A DNA stretch of 64,000 nucleotides from Shewanella subflava (GTDB taxonomy: Bacteria > Pseudomonadota > Gammaproteobacteria > Enterobacterales > Shewanellaceae), in NCBI RefSeq assembly GCF_025971955.1, contig NZ_JAPDMX010000031.1, forward strand, positions 44,292 through 108,291. The letters run 5' to 3'. The position numbers and the translations under genes are program-made. The stretch's first letter is position 1; every line of letters starts with the position of its first letter. The notes below the pieces were generated by a model. The model ran no database searches, was not told the origin of the DNA, and worked only from the letters and a program-made list of their open reading frames with translations. This document shows, one piece after another, positions 28,472 through 37,003 of this stretch.

Positions 28472-30712
28472 TTAAATAGTCGCTAATTTTATTATTGATG
28501 ACTTAACCAAGCTTAGCGCCGCTGTAACAATCGAGTCTCGCGTTGGCAAAGGTAAAGTTGCTGCATCAGCTAAGGGAATAAAACAATCCTCAGCTGTGAT
28601 ACGGGCTATTTTAGGGCAAGCCTCGCCTAATATTTCATGCAAGCTTGCCATAATCGCCTCACTTACCGAGCCACTGCGACGACACTCATCGACAATCAGC
28701 ACATGCTCACACTCGCCAGCATACTGGGCAATGGCAGCGTGATTTAATGGCGCTAAGTATCGTAAATCAACCACTGTGGTCTTGATCCCTTGCTCAGCGA
28801 GGATTTTCTCTGCCTGACGACTCAAGTAATATCCATTGGCATAACTTATGATGCACAGATCTTTACCTTCGCCGTATTTACCCAATTCGCCAAAGGCAAG
28901 CCTTGTGGCCTGAGTTTGACTGACATATATCCCTGCCCAAAGATTATCGCCAACCTCGTGCAAGTCTCTAGTCATATACAAGGCTATCGGTTCCAAAAAT
29001 ACCACTATACGCTGCTCTTCCTGAGCTAAGCGCACGCATTCTCGAAGCATGGCCATGGCATCCTCACCATTTGAGGGAGAGGCCAAGATAAGGCCGGGAA
29101 TATCCCTAAACAGGGTGAAGGAATTGTCATTATGAAAGTGTCCACCAAAACCTTTTTGATAAGCTAGACCTGCAATGCGGATAACCATAGGGTTAGTGAA
29201 TTGACCATTAGAAAAGAACGGTAAGGTGGCCGCTTCGCCGCGTATTTGATCTTCGGCGTTATGCACATAGGCTAGAAATTGGATCTCTGGGATTGGCAGA
29301 ATACCATTGTGGGCCATGCCGATGGCAAGCCCTAAAATAGAGGTTTCATCTAATAAAGTATTAATTACCCTATTTGGTCCAAAGCGTTCCACTAAGCGCG
29401 ATGTCACATGGTACACGCCACCCTTTTTACCTACATCTTCGCCGCACACCACAATATTGCTATGCCTTGCCATTAACTCTGTGAGGGTCAGGTTAATCAA
29501 CTTGCCCATGTGCACGGGTTTATCGAGCGAAAGCTTATCGGCAATCATTAAGGCCTTGTAGTCGTCTTCACTCAATGGTGTGGTTGGCACTTGCTCTGGT
29601 AGCAGATTAGGCGGCACAATAGAGGCCATTGCTTGCTCCGCGGTTTGCAACTTTGGCCTGTGTATTACCTGCATGGCGATGGCAGTGATGCGCGCTTTTA
29701 GCTCGTGGTAGAGGTCAATTACACCTTGGGGGGTTAACAACTTAGCTTCAATGATCTGCTGAGCCGTAACCAGCAAGGGATCTTGGGCTTCGTTTTGTAA
29801 AATATAGTCTCTTTTCATGTAGGCGATTTCGGCGTCGCTGCCGGCGTGGCCCATAAGGCGCACTGTGCGCACATGCAAAAATACCGGCTTGCGATAACGC
29901 CTAGCGAAGTCGGCGGCCTGCTTAGAAACACGATAGGTGTCTAGCAAATCACGGCCATCGCAATAGAAATATTTAAGCCCTGGACGCAGGCTAAAGTTAG
30001 CGTTGATCCAGCCTTTAGGCGTACGGGTAGATATACCTATGCCATTGTCTTCACAAACAAATATCAACGGCAATGGCACCTGCTGATAGGCGGTCCAACA
30101 GGCAGCATTAATGGCAGTTTGGGCACTGGCATGGTTGGCCGAGGCATCACCAAAATTACAAATAACGATACTGTCACAGGGCATCTTAGCGTCAATACCG
30201 ATTCTATCTGTCAGTGGAATACTTAAGGCGGCGCCAACGGCTTTGGGTAAATGAGAGGCTATGGTGGAGGTCTGTGGCGGAATAAACAGTGTTTTGCTGC
30301 CCAATACTTTATGACGGCCGCCTGAAATAGGGTCATCGCTGGATGCGGCAAAAGACAGTAGCATGTCCCACAGCTGAGTTTCACCACTGACATGGCGGCC
30401 GCGCTCTATCATAAAGGCGGCGCTGCGATAATGTAGAAAGGCCATGTCCGTTGGACGCGTTGCCATACCGTAGGCAGCATTACCTTCGTGCCCCGAACTG
30501 CCAATAGTATAAAAACCTTGATTACGGGCGCGCATACGCCGGGATTCTAAATCTAATAGGCGACTCTTTAATTGGGATTCAAACATGCCCAAAAAATCTG
30601 CATCAGACAAGCCCAGTTTTTTGTGATCCCAGCCCTCGCCTATTTCTTCAAAATCTTGCTGTAATACCCTGTTTATAAACAGCCTTTCTAAGGCTATCGC
30701 TCTGTCTTCCAT
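28472..30712 (-). CDS. Fused alpha-beta E1 of a 2-oxoacid (branched-chain type) dehydrogenase
   Basis: About 746 residues joining an E1-alpha half (~1-370), with the ThDP motif NFGDASANHASAQ, to an E1-beta half (~390-740) with CGEDVGKKGGVYHVT and ETSILGLAIGMA. It is expected to decarboxylate a 2-oxoacid and transfer the acyl group to a lipoyl or similar acceptor. No E2 or E3 gene lies nearby; an acyltransferase follows instead. I use ATG 30712; a GTG at 30721 adds three codons and neither has a strong ribosome-binding site. The gene looks clearly more GC-rich than the nor and nar genes around it, as does the next gene upstream. Confidence 0.85.
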   Translation of the reverse strand: MEDRAIALERLFINRVLQQDFEEIGEGWDHKKLGLSDADFLGMFESQLKSRLLDLESRRMRARNQGFYTIGSSGHEGNAAYGMATRPTDMAFLHYRSAAFMIERGRHVSGETQLWDMLLSFAASSDDPISGGRHKVLGSKTLFIPPQTSTIASHLPKAVGAALSIPLTDRIGIDAKMPCDSIVICNFGDASANHASAQTAINAACWTAYQQVPLPLIFVCEDNGIGISTRTPKGWINANFSLRPGLKYFYCDGRDLLDTYRVSKQAADFARRYRKPVFLHVRTVRLMGHAGSDAEIAYMKRDYILQNEAQDPLLVTAQQIIEAKLLTPQGVIDLYHELKARITAIAMQVIHRPKLQTAEQAMASIVPPNLLPEQVPTTPLSEDDYKALMIADKLSLDKPVHMGKLINLTLTELMARHSNIVVCGEDVGKKGGVYHVTSRLVERFGPNRVINTLLDETSILGLAIGMAHNGILPIPEIQFLAYVHNAEDQIRGEAATLPFFSNGQFTNPMVIRIAGLAYQKGFGGHFHNDNSFTLFRDIPGLILASPSNGEDAMAMLRECVRLAQEEQRIVVFLEPIALYMTRDLHEVGDNLWAGIYVSQTQATRLAFGELGKYGEGKDLCIISYANGYYLSRQAEKILAEQGIKTTVVDLRYLAPLNHAAIAQYAGECEHVLIVDECRRSGSVSEAIMASLHEILGEACPKIARITAEDCFIPLADAATLPLPTRDSIVTAALSLVKSSIIKLATI

Positions 30713-30887
30713 TGCCGTCACCGTCAGTGAAAAGCCACCTTTACACTGCGTTATTGAATCTCATCTTATGACTTAATTCGTGTTACTCAAACAGCACAAG
30801 TCCTTACAGGCTGGGCTGCAATACATTAAGTAATGTCACTTATACTAAAATAGTTAAGTGACTTAAGGAGTAAAGTGGATGTTGATG

Positions 30888-32063
30888 TTAGCCGAAGGCT
30901 TGAAGTCCTGTTTGGGCACGACCTAAAATCAGCGCGTGAATGTCATGGGTGCCTTCATAGGTGTTAACCGCTTCAAGATTCATCACATGGCGAATAACAT
31001 GAAACTCATCACTGATACCGTTGCCGCCGTGCATGTCACGGGCCATACGGGCGATATCTAGGGCTTTGCCGCAGGAGTTACGCTTGATCATGGAAATCGC
31101 TTCCACAGGCAAAGCATTATTGTCCATTAGGCGGCCCGCTTGTAAGCAGGCAAATAGCCCCATGGTGATGTCAGTTTGCATGTCGGCCAGTTTTTTCTGA
31201 ATAAGCTGAGTGGCTGCCAATGGGCGATTGAACTGAATTCGGTCTAGACTGTATTGACGCGCCGCATGCCAGCAAAATTCAGCGGCACCAAGGGCTCCCC
31301 AGGCTATGCCATAGCGGGCCTTGTTCAAGCAGCCAAACGGGCCTTTTAAACCCGACACATTAGGCAATAGAGCATCTTCGCCAACTTCGACATTGTCCAT
31401 CACGATTTCACCTGTGATAGAGGCGCGAAGCGAAAACTTACCTTCAATCTTAGGTGCGCTCAGGCCCTTCATGCCTTTTTCTAGCACAAAGCCGCGAATG
31501 TCACCGTCAAGCTTGGCCCACACCACAAACACATCGGCAATCGGCGAGTTGGTGATCCACATTTTAGCGCCAACAAGACGATAACCGCCGTCAATTCGGG
31601 TGGCGCGAGTTTTCATGCCGCCAGGATCAGAGCCCACATCAGGTTCAGTCAAACCAAAACAGCCTACCCATTCACCGCTAGCCAGCTTAGGTAAATATTT
31701 CATCCGCTGCACTTCGCTGCCATATTCATAAATGGGATGCATCACTAAGGATGACTGCACACTCATGGCCGAGCGATAACCGCTATCAACGCGTTCGATT
31801 TCACGGGCAACTAGACCGTAGCTAACATAGTTTGCACCGCTGCCGCCATATTGCTCAGGCAAGGTAGCACCTAATAAACCTAAACCACCAAGCTCGGGCA
31901 TTATTTCACGATCAAAATGTTCATGACGGTTGGCCATTAACACTCGGCTCATTAAATTATCTTGAGCGTAGTCATGTACCATACCGCGGATCATTCGCTC
32001 TTCTTCAGTTAACAGGCTGTCAAATTGTAATGGGTCTTGCCAATCAAATTTCACGCGGGACAT
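30888..32063 (-). CDS. gcdH: Glutaryl-CoA dehydrogenase
   Basis: 391 residues of the acyl-CoA dehydrogenase family. Supporting segments are [17 protein letters not shown] (FAD/substrate region), [18 protein letters not shown] and the catalytic Glu in [12 protein letters not shown]. The overall pattern fits GcdH rather than straight-chain dehydrogenases. GcdH oxidises and decarboxylates glutaryl-CoA to crotonyl-CoA in lysine, tryptophan and glutarate breakdown. ATG 32063 has AAAGGA five bases upstream, better than the longer frame to 32078. A LysR regulator is divergently placed 202 bases away, as GcdR is in pseudomonads. Confidence 0.88.
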   Translation of the reverse strand: MSRVKFDWQDPLQFDSLLTEEERMIRGMVHDYAQDNLMSRVLMANRHEHFDREIMPELGGLGLLGATLPEQYGGSGANYVSYGLVAREIERVDSGYRSAMSVQSSLVMHPIYEYGSEVQRMKYLPKLASGEWVGCFGLTEPDVGSDPGGMKTRATRIDGGYRLVGAKMWITNSPIADVFVVWAKLDGDIRGFVLEKGMKGLSAPKIEGKFSLRASITGEIVMDNVEVGEDALLPNVSGLKGPFGCLNKARYGIAWGALGAAEFCWHAARQYSLDRIQFNRPLAATQLIQKKLADMQTDITMGLFACLQAGRLMDNNALPVEAISMIKRNSCGKALDIARMARDMHGGNGISDEFHVIRHVMNLEAVNTYEGTHDIHALILGRAQTGLQAFG

Positions 32064-32265
32064 GAGTTTTCCTTTCATTAGTTGGCTAACAGCCCCTTCA
32101 TCTATGATTGATAAGACACATAGTTGATTAGGCTGCTGAACAGTTAAACATTGATAATAAATACTGCTTTAAATTTGACTTAATATAAGCCTAATACTAT
32201 CTTAGGAAAAATATTCTTTTCCTTTAACACCTATAGCTTTTAGCTATGCGCCGCGAGCAGGTAAA

Positions 32266-33102
32266 ATGAACCTCAGAGCCTTGAATTATTTTGTCTCTGT
32301 CATTGAAAAAGGCAGTATTAGTGGTGCAGCCAAGCATTGCTATATTTCCCAGCCATCCATTTCGGCGGCTATCGCCTCATTAGAGGCCGAGCTTAACACT
32401 CAGCTATTCCTGCGCCACGGAAAAGGAGTCAGTCCTACCGATGCTGGTACACGTTTGTATCCTTTGGCTAAACGCCTACTTAACGAGTCTAAAGCCATTC
32501 AGGCTTTATTCAGCAAACCTGAAATTCAAGTGCCGTTTAAGCTTGGTTTGATCCGCTCTCTGGGTGTACGACGAATGAGCATGCTGTTAAAAGATTTCAC
32601 CGCAGCTTGTCCTGATATGGATCTGACTTTGGTGGAGCCAACAGAATATGCCAATGCCAGAATAGTTAGCACTCGCGATATCACCACACATGAAAACTTT
32701 CAGCCCATTTGGCACGACACTTTTTTATTGGCGATACCACCATCGTTAAGTTTAAGCTTGAAATCGTCCATCGAATTAATCGATTTACAGCAGCAGCCCT
32801 TTATTCACCGCGCTCCCTGTGAGGCTCTCACCAGTTTGCAGCAATTGTTGGATATGGAAGGAGTTAAATTGCAAATAAGGGCGCGTATTCAAACGGTAGA
32901 ATATGCGGTTGGTCTTGTGGCAGCAGGTTTAGGTATTGCTTTAGTTCCTGCAATACCTGCTATTTTAGAGGATAAAAATATTGTTTGTAGACCACTCGCT
33001 GACATTTCGCTTAAACGCACCATTGGCCTAGCATTACCTTTGGGGCAAGCTCATACTGAACAACAAAAGCTACTTGCTATCGTGTGCAGTAAACAACATT
33101 AG
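32266..33102 (+). CDS. LysR-type regulator, divergent from gcdH
   Basis: 278 residues: an N-terminal winged helix-turn-helix (~1-60) with SISGAAKHCYISQPSISAAI and a periplasmic-binding-like effector domain (~90-275), shorter than the usual ~300. Divergent placement and a shared 202-base intergenic region suggest that it controls gcdH, probably with a glutarate-pathway metabolite as ligand (inference from context). Confidence 0.85.
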   Translation: MNLRALNYFVSVIEKGSISGAAKHCYISQPSISAAIASLEAELNTQLFLRHGKGVSPTDAGTRLYPLAKRLLNESKAIQALFSKPEIQVPFKLGLIRSLGVRRMSMLLKDFTAACPDMDLTLVEPTEYANARIVSTRDITTHENFQPIWHDTFLLAIPPSLSLSLKSSIELIDLQQQPFIHRAPCEALTSLQQLLDMEGVKLQIRARIQTVEYAVGLVAAGLGIALVPAIPAILEDKNIVCRPLADISLKRTIGLALPLGQAHTEQQKLLAIVCSKQH

Positions 33103-33127
33103 TTTGAGTTGAACGCTATTCATTGAA

Positions 33128-33157
33128 AATGGGGTTGGCTTAATCGACCACCCCATT
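33128..33157. terminator. Bidirectional terminator between lysR and the nar foldase gene
   Basis: AATGGGGTTGG and CCACCCCATT form a GC-rich stem with one bulge and a 9-base loop, 26 bases after the lysR stop and 43 bases past the end of the convergent foldase gene. No long T-run. Confidence 0.5.
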
Positions 33158-33199
33158 AACGACTGCGATAACCTTTATAGTAGCTCTTACTACTGACTT

Positions 33200-33982
33200 T
33201 TACTGCATCAGCGGACTGGCATCAACATTAAAATCAAAGCCATCAATCTTAGCTTGACTAATTAGATGCCTAATGTATTGTGCTATGGCTTTGCGTTTCA
33301 CTTTTTCATTTAAATAAGTGGTAATACGTTGCTCAACAAATTCAAAAGGTAATTGATTACCAGCCACTTTCATGTCAACAAACACCACATGAAACCCATA
33401 ACGCGACTCTACCGCATGGCTTATTAACCCTTCATTAGCAGCAAACACTTGGCGCTCAAACTCTGCCACGGTTTGGCCTTTACTCAATTGACCTAAAGCA
33501 CCGCCGTGTTTTGACGAGTCACACTTAGAATGCGCTAAAGCTAACTCGCTAAAGCTTTCACCTTGCTGTAATTGATTAATAATGGCATCAGCAAGAGTCT
33601 TAGCCTCGAGTCTGGCAGTAACATTATCTGTAGGAGCCGGTAATAGAATGTGTTTTGCCGCAATTAACGGTGATGTTGAAAACTTGGATAAATTAGCTTG
33701 GTAATACTGAAAACATTCTGCTGCTGTTGCATGAGGGAATTGAATATCTTGGTTAACTAGCTGTTCGAGTAATGCATCATGGTAAGCTTTCTCGTCTTGA
33801 TACTCAGTCACATCATCCTTTTTTGTAATGTCTAATTCGTTGGCTCGTTGGAATAATAATTTTCCAATAATCAAGCTTTGTGCTGCGCTTATCATGGCAG
33901 AACGATGATCTTCTGCTGGATGGTACTGCATCTCACTCAATATGTCTTGTTCAGAGATAGGCTCTAGATTAACGCTGATCAT
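33200..33982 (-). CDS. Parvulin-type peptidyl-prolyl isomerase of the nar operon
   Basis: 260 residues: an N-terminal helical chaperone-like part (~1-115) and a parvulin (PpiC/NifM) domain (~120-220) with AAKHILL, FSELALAHSKCDSSKHGG, GQLSKGQTVAEFE and YGFHVVFV. No signal peptide is visible, so it should act in the cytoplasm. It directly follows narI (56 bases), the position a PpiC-type gene also occupies after narGHJI in pseudomonads. A role in folding or maturing nitrate reductase is inferred. Confidence 0.85.
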   Translation of the reverse strand: MISVNLEPISEQDILSEMQYHPAEDHRSAMISAAQSLIIGKLLFQRANELDITKKDDVTEYQDEKAYHDALLEQLVNQDIQFPHATAAECFQYYQANLSKFSTSPLIAAKHILLPAPTDNVTARLEAKTLADAIINQLQQGESFSELALAHSKCDSSKHGGALGQLSKGQTVAEFERQVFAANEGLISHAVESRYGFHVVFVDMKVAGNQLPFEFVEQRITTYLNEKVKRKAIAQYIRHLISQAKIDGFDFNVDASPLMQ

Positions 33983-34038
33983 AAGGTATCCTCAGTAGTG
34001 ATAAATGCCCTGAGACTGGCTCAGGGCAATATATATCA

Positions 34039-34722
34039 TTAACGTTTCACACGAACGATTTGATAGTTACGGGTTAAGTATTGAACTGGCACACTGGCGA
34101 TATGCACTAAACGGCTGAATGGGAACAACACAAACAAACTCATACCTAAAAATATATGAAGTTTAAAGATAATATTCACATTTGCGATAGCCGCGGTTGC
34201 TTCAGCTACGTCAAATGTCACCACATTTTGAGCCCAGCTCATTAGCAATAACATTTCTGAGCCATCAAGATGACCTAATGAAACTATGATTGAAATTAGT
34301 CCCAATACAAGTTGTACATAAAGCACCAACAAAATAGCGATATCCATATTGCTGCTTGTCGCTCTAACCCTTGGGTTATACAAACGTCGTTTTATTAGAA
34401 TCGTTAATCCATACAAGCAGATTAAACCAAACAATCCACCTGCACCCATTGCAATTAACTGCTTATCGCTCGCTTCTATCCCGAACAGATGCCATACTTC
34501 TGCTGGCGTTAATAAGCCAACAAAATGACCCAGTAAAATAGCGATGATACCAATGTGAAAAGCACGACTTCCTCTTTTTAACTCCTTGCCTTCAAGTAAC
34601 TGGCTTGAACCTGTTTTCCACGTATATTGCTCTCTGTCGTAACGGACGATAGAGCCAACGATAAAAATAGCTATGGCAATATAAGGGTAAATGCCAAAAA
34701 ACAGCGTGTTTAAATAACTCAT
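34039..34722 (-). CDS. narI: NarI, cytochrome b subunit of membrane nitrate reductase
   Basis: 227 residues with five hydrophobic segments. Heme b ligands are expected among the histidines of FHIGIIAILLGHFVG (~56-66) and KLHIFLGMSLF with FSRLVH near the C-terminus. It oxidises quinol at the periplasmic side and passes electrons to NarH. Starts 9 bases after narJ behind a TAGGAG site. Confidence 0.95.
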   Translation of the reverse strand: MSYLNTLFFGIYPYIAIAIFIVGSIVRYDREQYTWKTGSSQLLEGKELKRGSRAFHIGIIAILLGHFVGLLTPAEVWHLFGIEASDKQLIAMGAGGLFGLICLYGLTILIKRRLYNPRVRATSSNMDIAILLVLYVQLVLGLISIIVSLGHLDGSEMLLLMSWAQNVVTFDVAEATAAIANVNIIFKLHIFLGMSLFVLFPFSRLVHIASVPVQYLTRNYQIVRVKR

Positions 34723-34731
34723 GGTTTACTC

Positions 34732-35445
34732 CTAACTGGCGCGTTTGTCAAAACCAGTCCAGGTGACTGGCACAAACTGATCTTTTCGTTGACTTTCACT
34801 TGGACGATTAACAGAGCTTGGGCAGTTTTCTGCATCAGGGGCACCAAAGGTTACCGCTTCTTCTTCCCATTCTTTATCAATTGCTTGTTTGGTATCATCG
34901 CGTTTTTCATTAACGAGTTGCGCCCGAATCGGCGCCAAATCTACCTGGTTTTGCGCTATATGAAGCAAGGCATCAAGCAACACCGCATAGTCACTTTGAC
35001 GCTTTTCTAAGCGACAAAATAATAGGGCGATAATATGTTCAACTTCTTGCAAACCCGCCCTTGCGTTGTCATCACCCTGGCTTGATAAAAACTCAAGAAA
35101 TAATGGAACATAATCAGGTAATTCCTTCTGATCAAGCTCTAATCCCGCCTGTTTATATTGACCGACTAAATCAACCATTGCCTGACCACGATCACGGCTT
35201 TCGCCATGAATATGTTCAAATAACCACAAACCAAGCGCACGGCCACGTTCAAATAAACCGTCATATTCGGCCTGCCAGTCCATCAAATCACCAGCAAAAC
35301 GTTGCTCTATAAAGCCAATCACAGCGGTTTGATGTTCTTGATTTAGTGGGCTTTGTTGTACTACGTCAATTAGTTCATCACATGCTGAGATCATCTCCTG
35401 TTTGGGGTAATCCAGTAGATGAGATATCACACTCAATACTTGCAT
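34732..35445 (-). CDS. narJ: NarJ, chaperone for nitrate reductase assembly
   Basis: 237 residues of the TorD/DmsD/NarJ family, with LLDYPKQEM near the N-terminus and DYVPLFLEFLS mid-protein, both typical of NarJ. It delivers molybdenum cofactor to NarG and is not part of the mature enzyme. 10 bases after narH. The acidic C-terminal tail (WEEEAV...) is usual. Confidence 0.94.
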   Translation of the reverse strand: MQVLSVISHLLDYPKQEMISACDELIDVVQQSPLNQEHQTAVIGFIEQRFAGDLMDWQAEYDGLFERGRALGLWLFEHIHGESRDRGQAMVDLVGQYKQAGLELDQKELPDYVPLFLEFLSSQGDDNARAGLQEVEHIIALLFCRLEKRQSDYAVLLDALLHIAQNQVDLAPIRAQLVNEKRDDTKQAIDKEWEEEAVTFGAPDAENCPSSVNRPSESQRKDQFVPVTWTGFDKRAS

Positions 35446-35455
35446 GTTCTACTCC

Positions 35456-36988
35456 TTACTTAATTTCTACTGGAATAATTTGGCGAACAGTTTGTTTTTT
35501 ATTGCCAAACAAATTCACGCTATTGCCACCATCGCTACAACCATTACCAAAGCTAAATCCACAACCGTTTTTCATGTCGTAAGCATTAGCGGCATAGGCT
35601 TTATGACTTGTTGGGATAACAAAGCGATCTTCATAATTAGCAATCGCCATATAGCGGTACATTTCTTCAACTTGGTTTACAGTTAAACCTACTTGCTTAA
35701 GTACGGCTAAGTCTTCTACCCCTTCAACTTGCTGAGCACGTTTAAAAGCACGCATCGCTATCATTCGCTCTAGAGCATGAATAACAGGACGTTCATCACC
35801 TGCGGTAAGTAAGTTAGCTAAATAACGCATTGGAATACGCTGAGATTTTAAGTCAGGGATCACGCCATTCATGCCAATGTGACCCGCTTTAACCGCACTT
35901 TGAATAGGCGATAAAGGTGGGACATACCACACCATTGGCAAGGTGCGATATTCAGGGTGTAATGGCAGTGCGACTTTCCAATCTACTGCCATTTTATACA
36001 CTGGCGATTGACGTGCTGACTCTAACCAATGTTCAGGGATACCTTCGGATTTTGCTGCGGCAATCACTTCAGGATCGCTTGGGTCAAGGAACAAACTTAA
36101 TTGAGCTGGATATAAATCGTGCTCATTAGGTACGCTTGCCACTTCTTCCACTCTGTCGGCATCATATAAAAGCACGCCTAAGTAGCGAATACGGCCTACA
36201 CAGGTTTCTGCGCATACGGTTGGTTGCCCGGCTTCAATACGGGGGAAACAGAAGATACATTTCTCTGATTTGCCTGATTTCCAATTGTAGTAAATCTTTT
36301 TATATGGACAACCTGACACACACATCCGCCAGCCACGACATTTATCTTGGTCAATCAATACAATACCGTCTTCTTCACGTTTGTAGATTGCCCCTGATGG
36401 ACAACTGGCCACACAAGCAGGATTAATGCAGTGCTCACACAAGCGTGGCAAATACATCATGAAGGTTTTTTCAAACTGGCCGTATATGTCTTTTTGCACA
36501 ACTTCATCAAAATTTTTATCTTTTTTGCGCTCAGAGAATTCGGTGCCAAGAATTTCTTCCCAGTTAGGACCCCAATTAATTTTCTCCATGCGTTGACCAG
36601 TAATCAAAGAACGAGGACGCGCTACTGGCTGATGCTTACTTTCAGGTGCATTGTGCAAATGCTGATAATCAAAATCGAATGGCTCGTAATAGTCATCAAT
36701 TTCAGGTAAATCAGGGTTAGCAAAAATATTGGCTAACAACCTACGTCGATTGCCTTGACGAGGCTCTAAAGAACCATTTTTGTTGCGTTTCCAACCACCA
36801 TTGTATTTATCTTGGTTTTCCCATTCTTTGGGATAACCAATACCGGGCTTGGTTTCTACATTATTGAACCAAGCGTATTCAACACCTTCGCGACTGGTCC
36901 AAACGTTCTTACAAGTAATAGAGCAAGTGTGGCAGCCGATACATTTATCTAGGTTTAACACCATGCCAATTTGTGCACGTACTTTCAT
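35456..36988 (-). CDS. narH: NarH, iron-sulfur subunit of nitrate reductase
   Basis: 510 residues with four cysteine clusters: CIGCHTCSITC from residue 16, CEHCINPACVASC, CRGWRMCVSGC and CIFCFPRIEAGQPTVC. The third has Trp in place of a Cys, which marks the [3Fe-4S] centre. It relays electrons from NarI hemes to NarG at the cytoplasmic face. Starts 15 bases after narG. Confidence 0.96.
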   Translation of the reverse strand: MKVRAQIGMVLNLDKCIGCHTCSITCKNVWTSREGVEYAWFNNVETKPGIGYPKEWENQDKYNGGWKRNKNGSLEPRQGNRRRLLANIFANPDLPEIDDYYEPFDFDYQHLHNAPESKHQPVARPRSLITGQRMEKINWGPNWEEILGTEFSERKKDKNFDEVVQKDIYGQFEKTFMMYLPRLCEHCINPACVASCPSGAIYKREEDGIVLIDQDKCRGWRMCVSGCPYKKIYYNWKSGKSEKCIFCFPRIEAGQPTVCAETCVGRIRYLGVLLYDADRVEEVASVPNEHDLYPAQLSLFLDPSDPEVIAAAKSEGIPEHWLESARQSPVYKMAVDWKVALPLHPEYRTLPMVWYVPPLSPIQSAVKAGHIGMNGVIPDLKSQRIPMRYLANLLTAGDERPVIHALERMIAMRAFKRAQQVEGVEDLAVLKQVGLTVNQVEEMYRYMAIANYEDRFVIPTSHKAYAANAYDMKNGCGFSFGNGCSDGGNSVNLFGNKKQTVRQIIPVEIK

Positions 36989-37003
36989 AATTTTATCCTC
37001 GAC

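Noticed and set aside
36431..36709. Long antisense frames within narH and narG
   Set aside because: They mirror the conserved nar coding sequences; no start signals or family resemblance.
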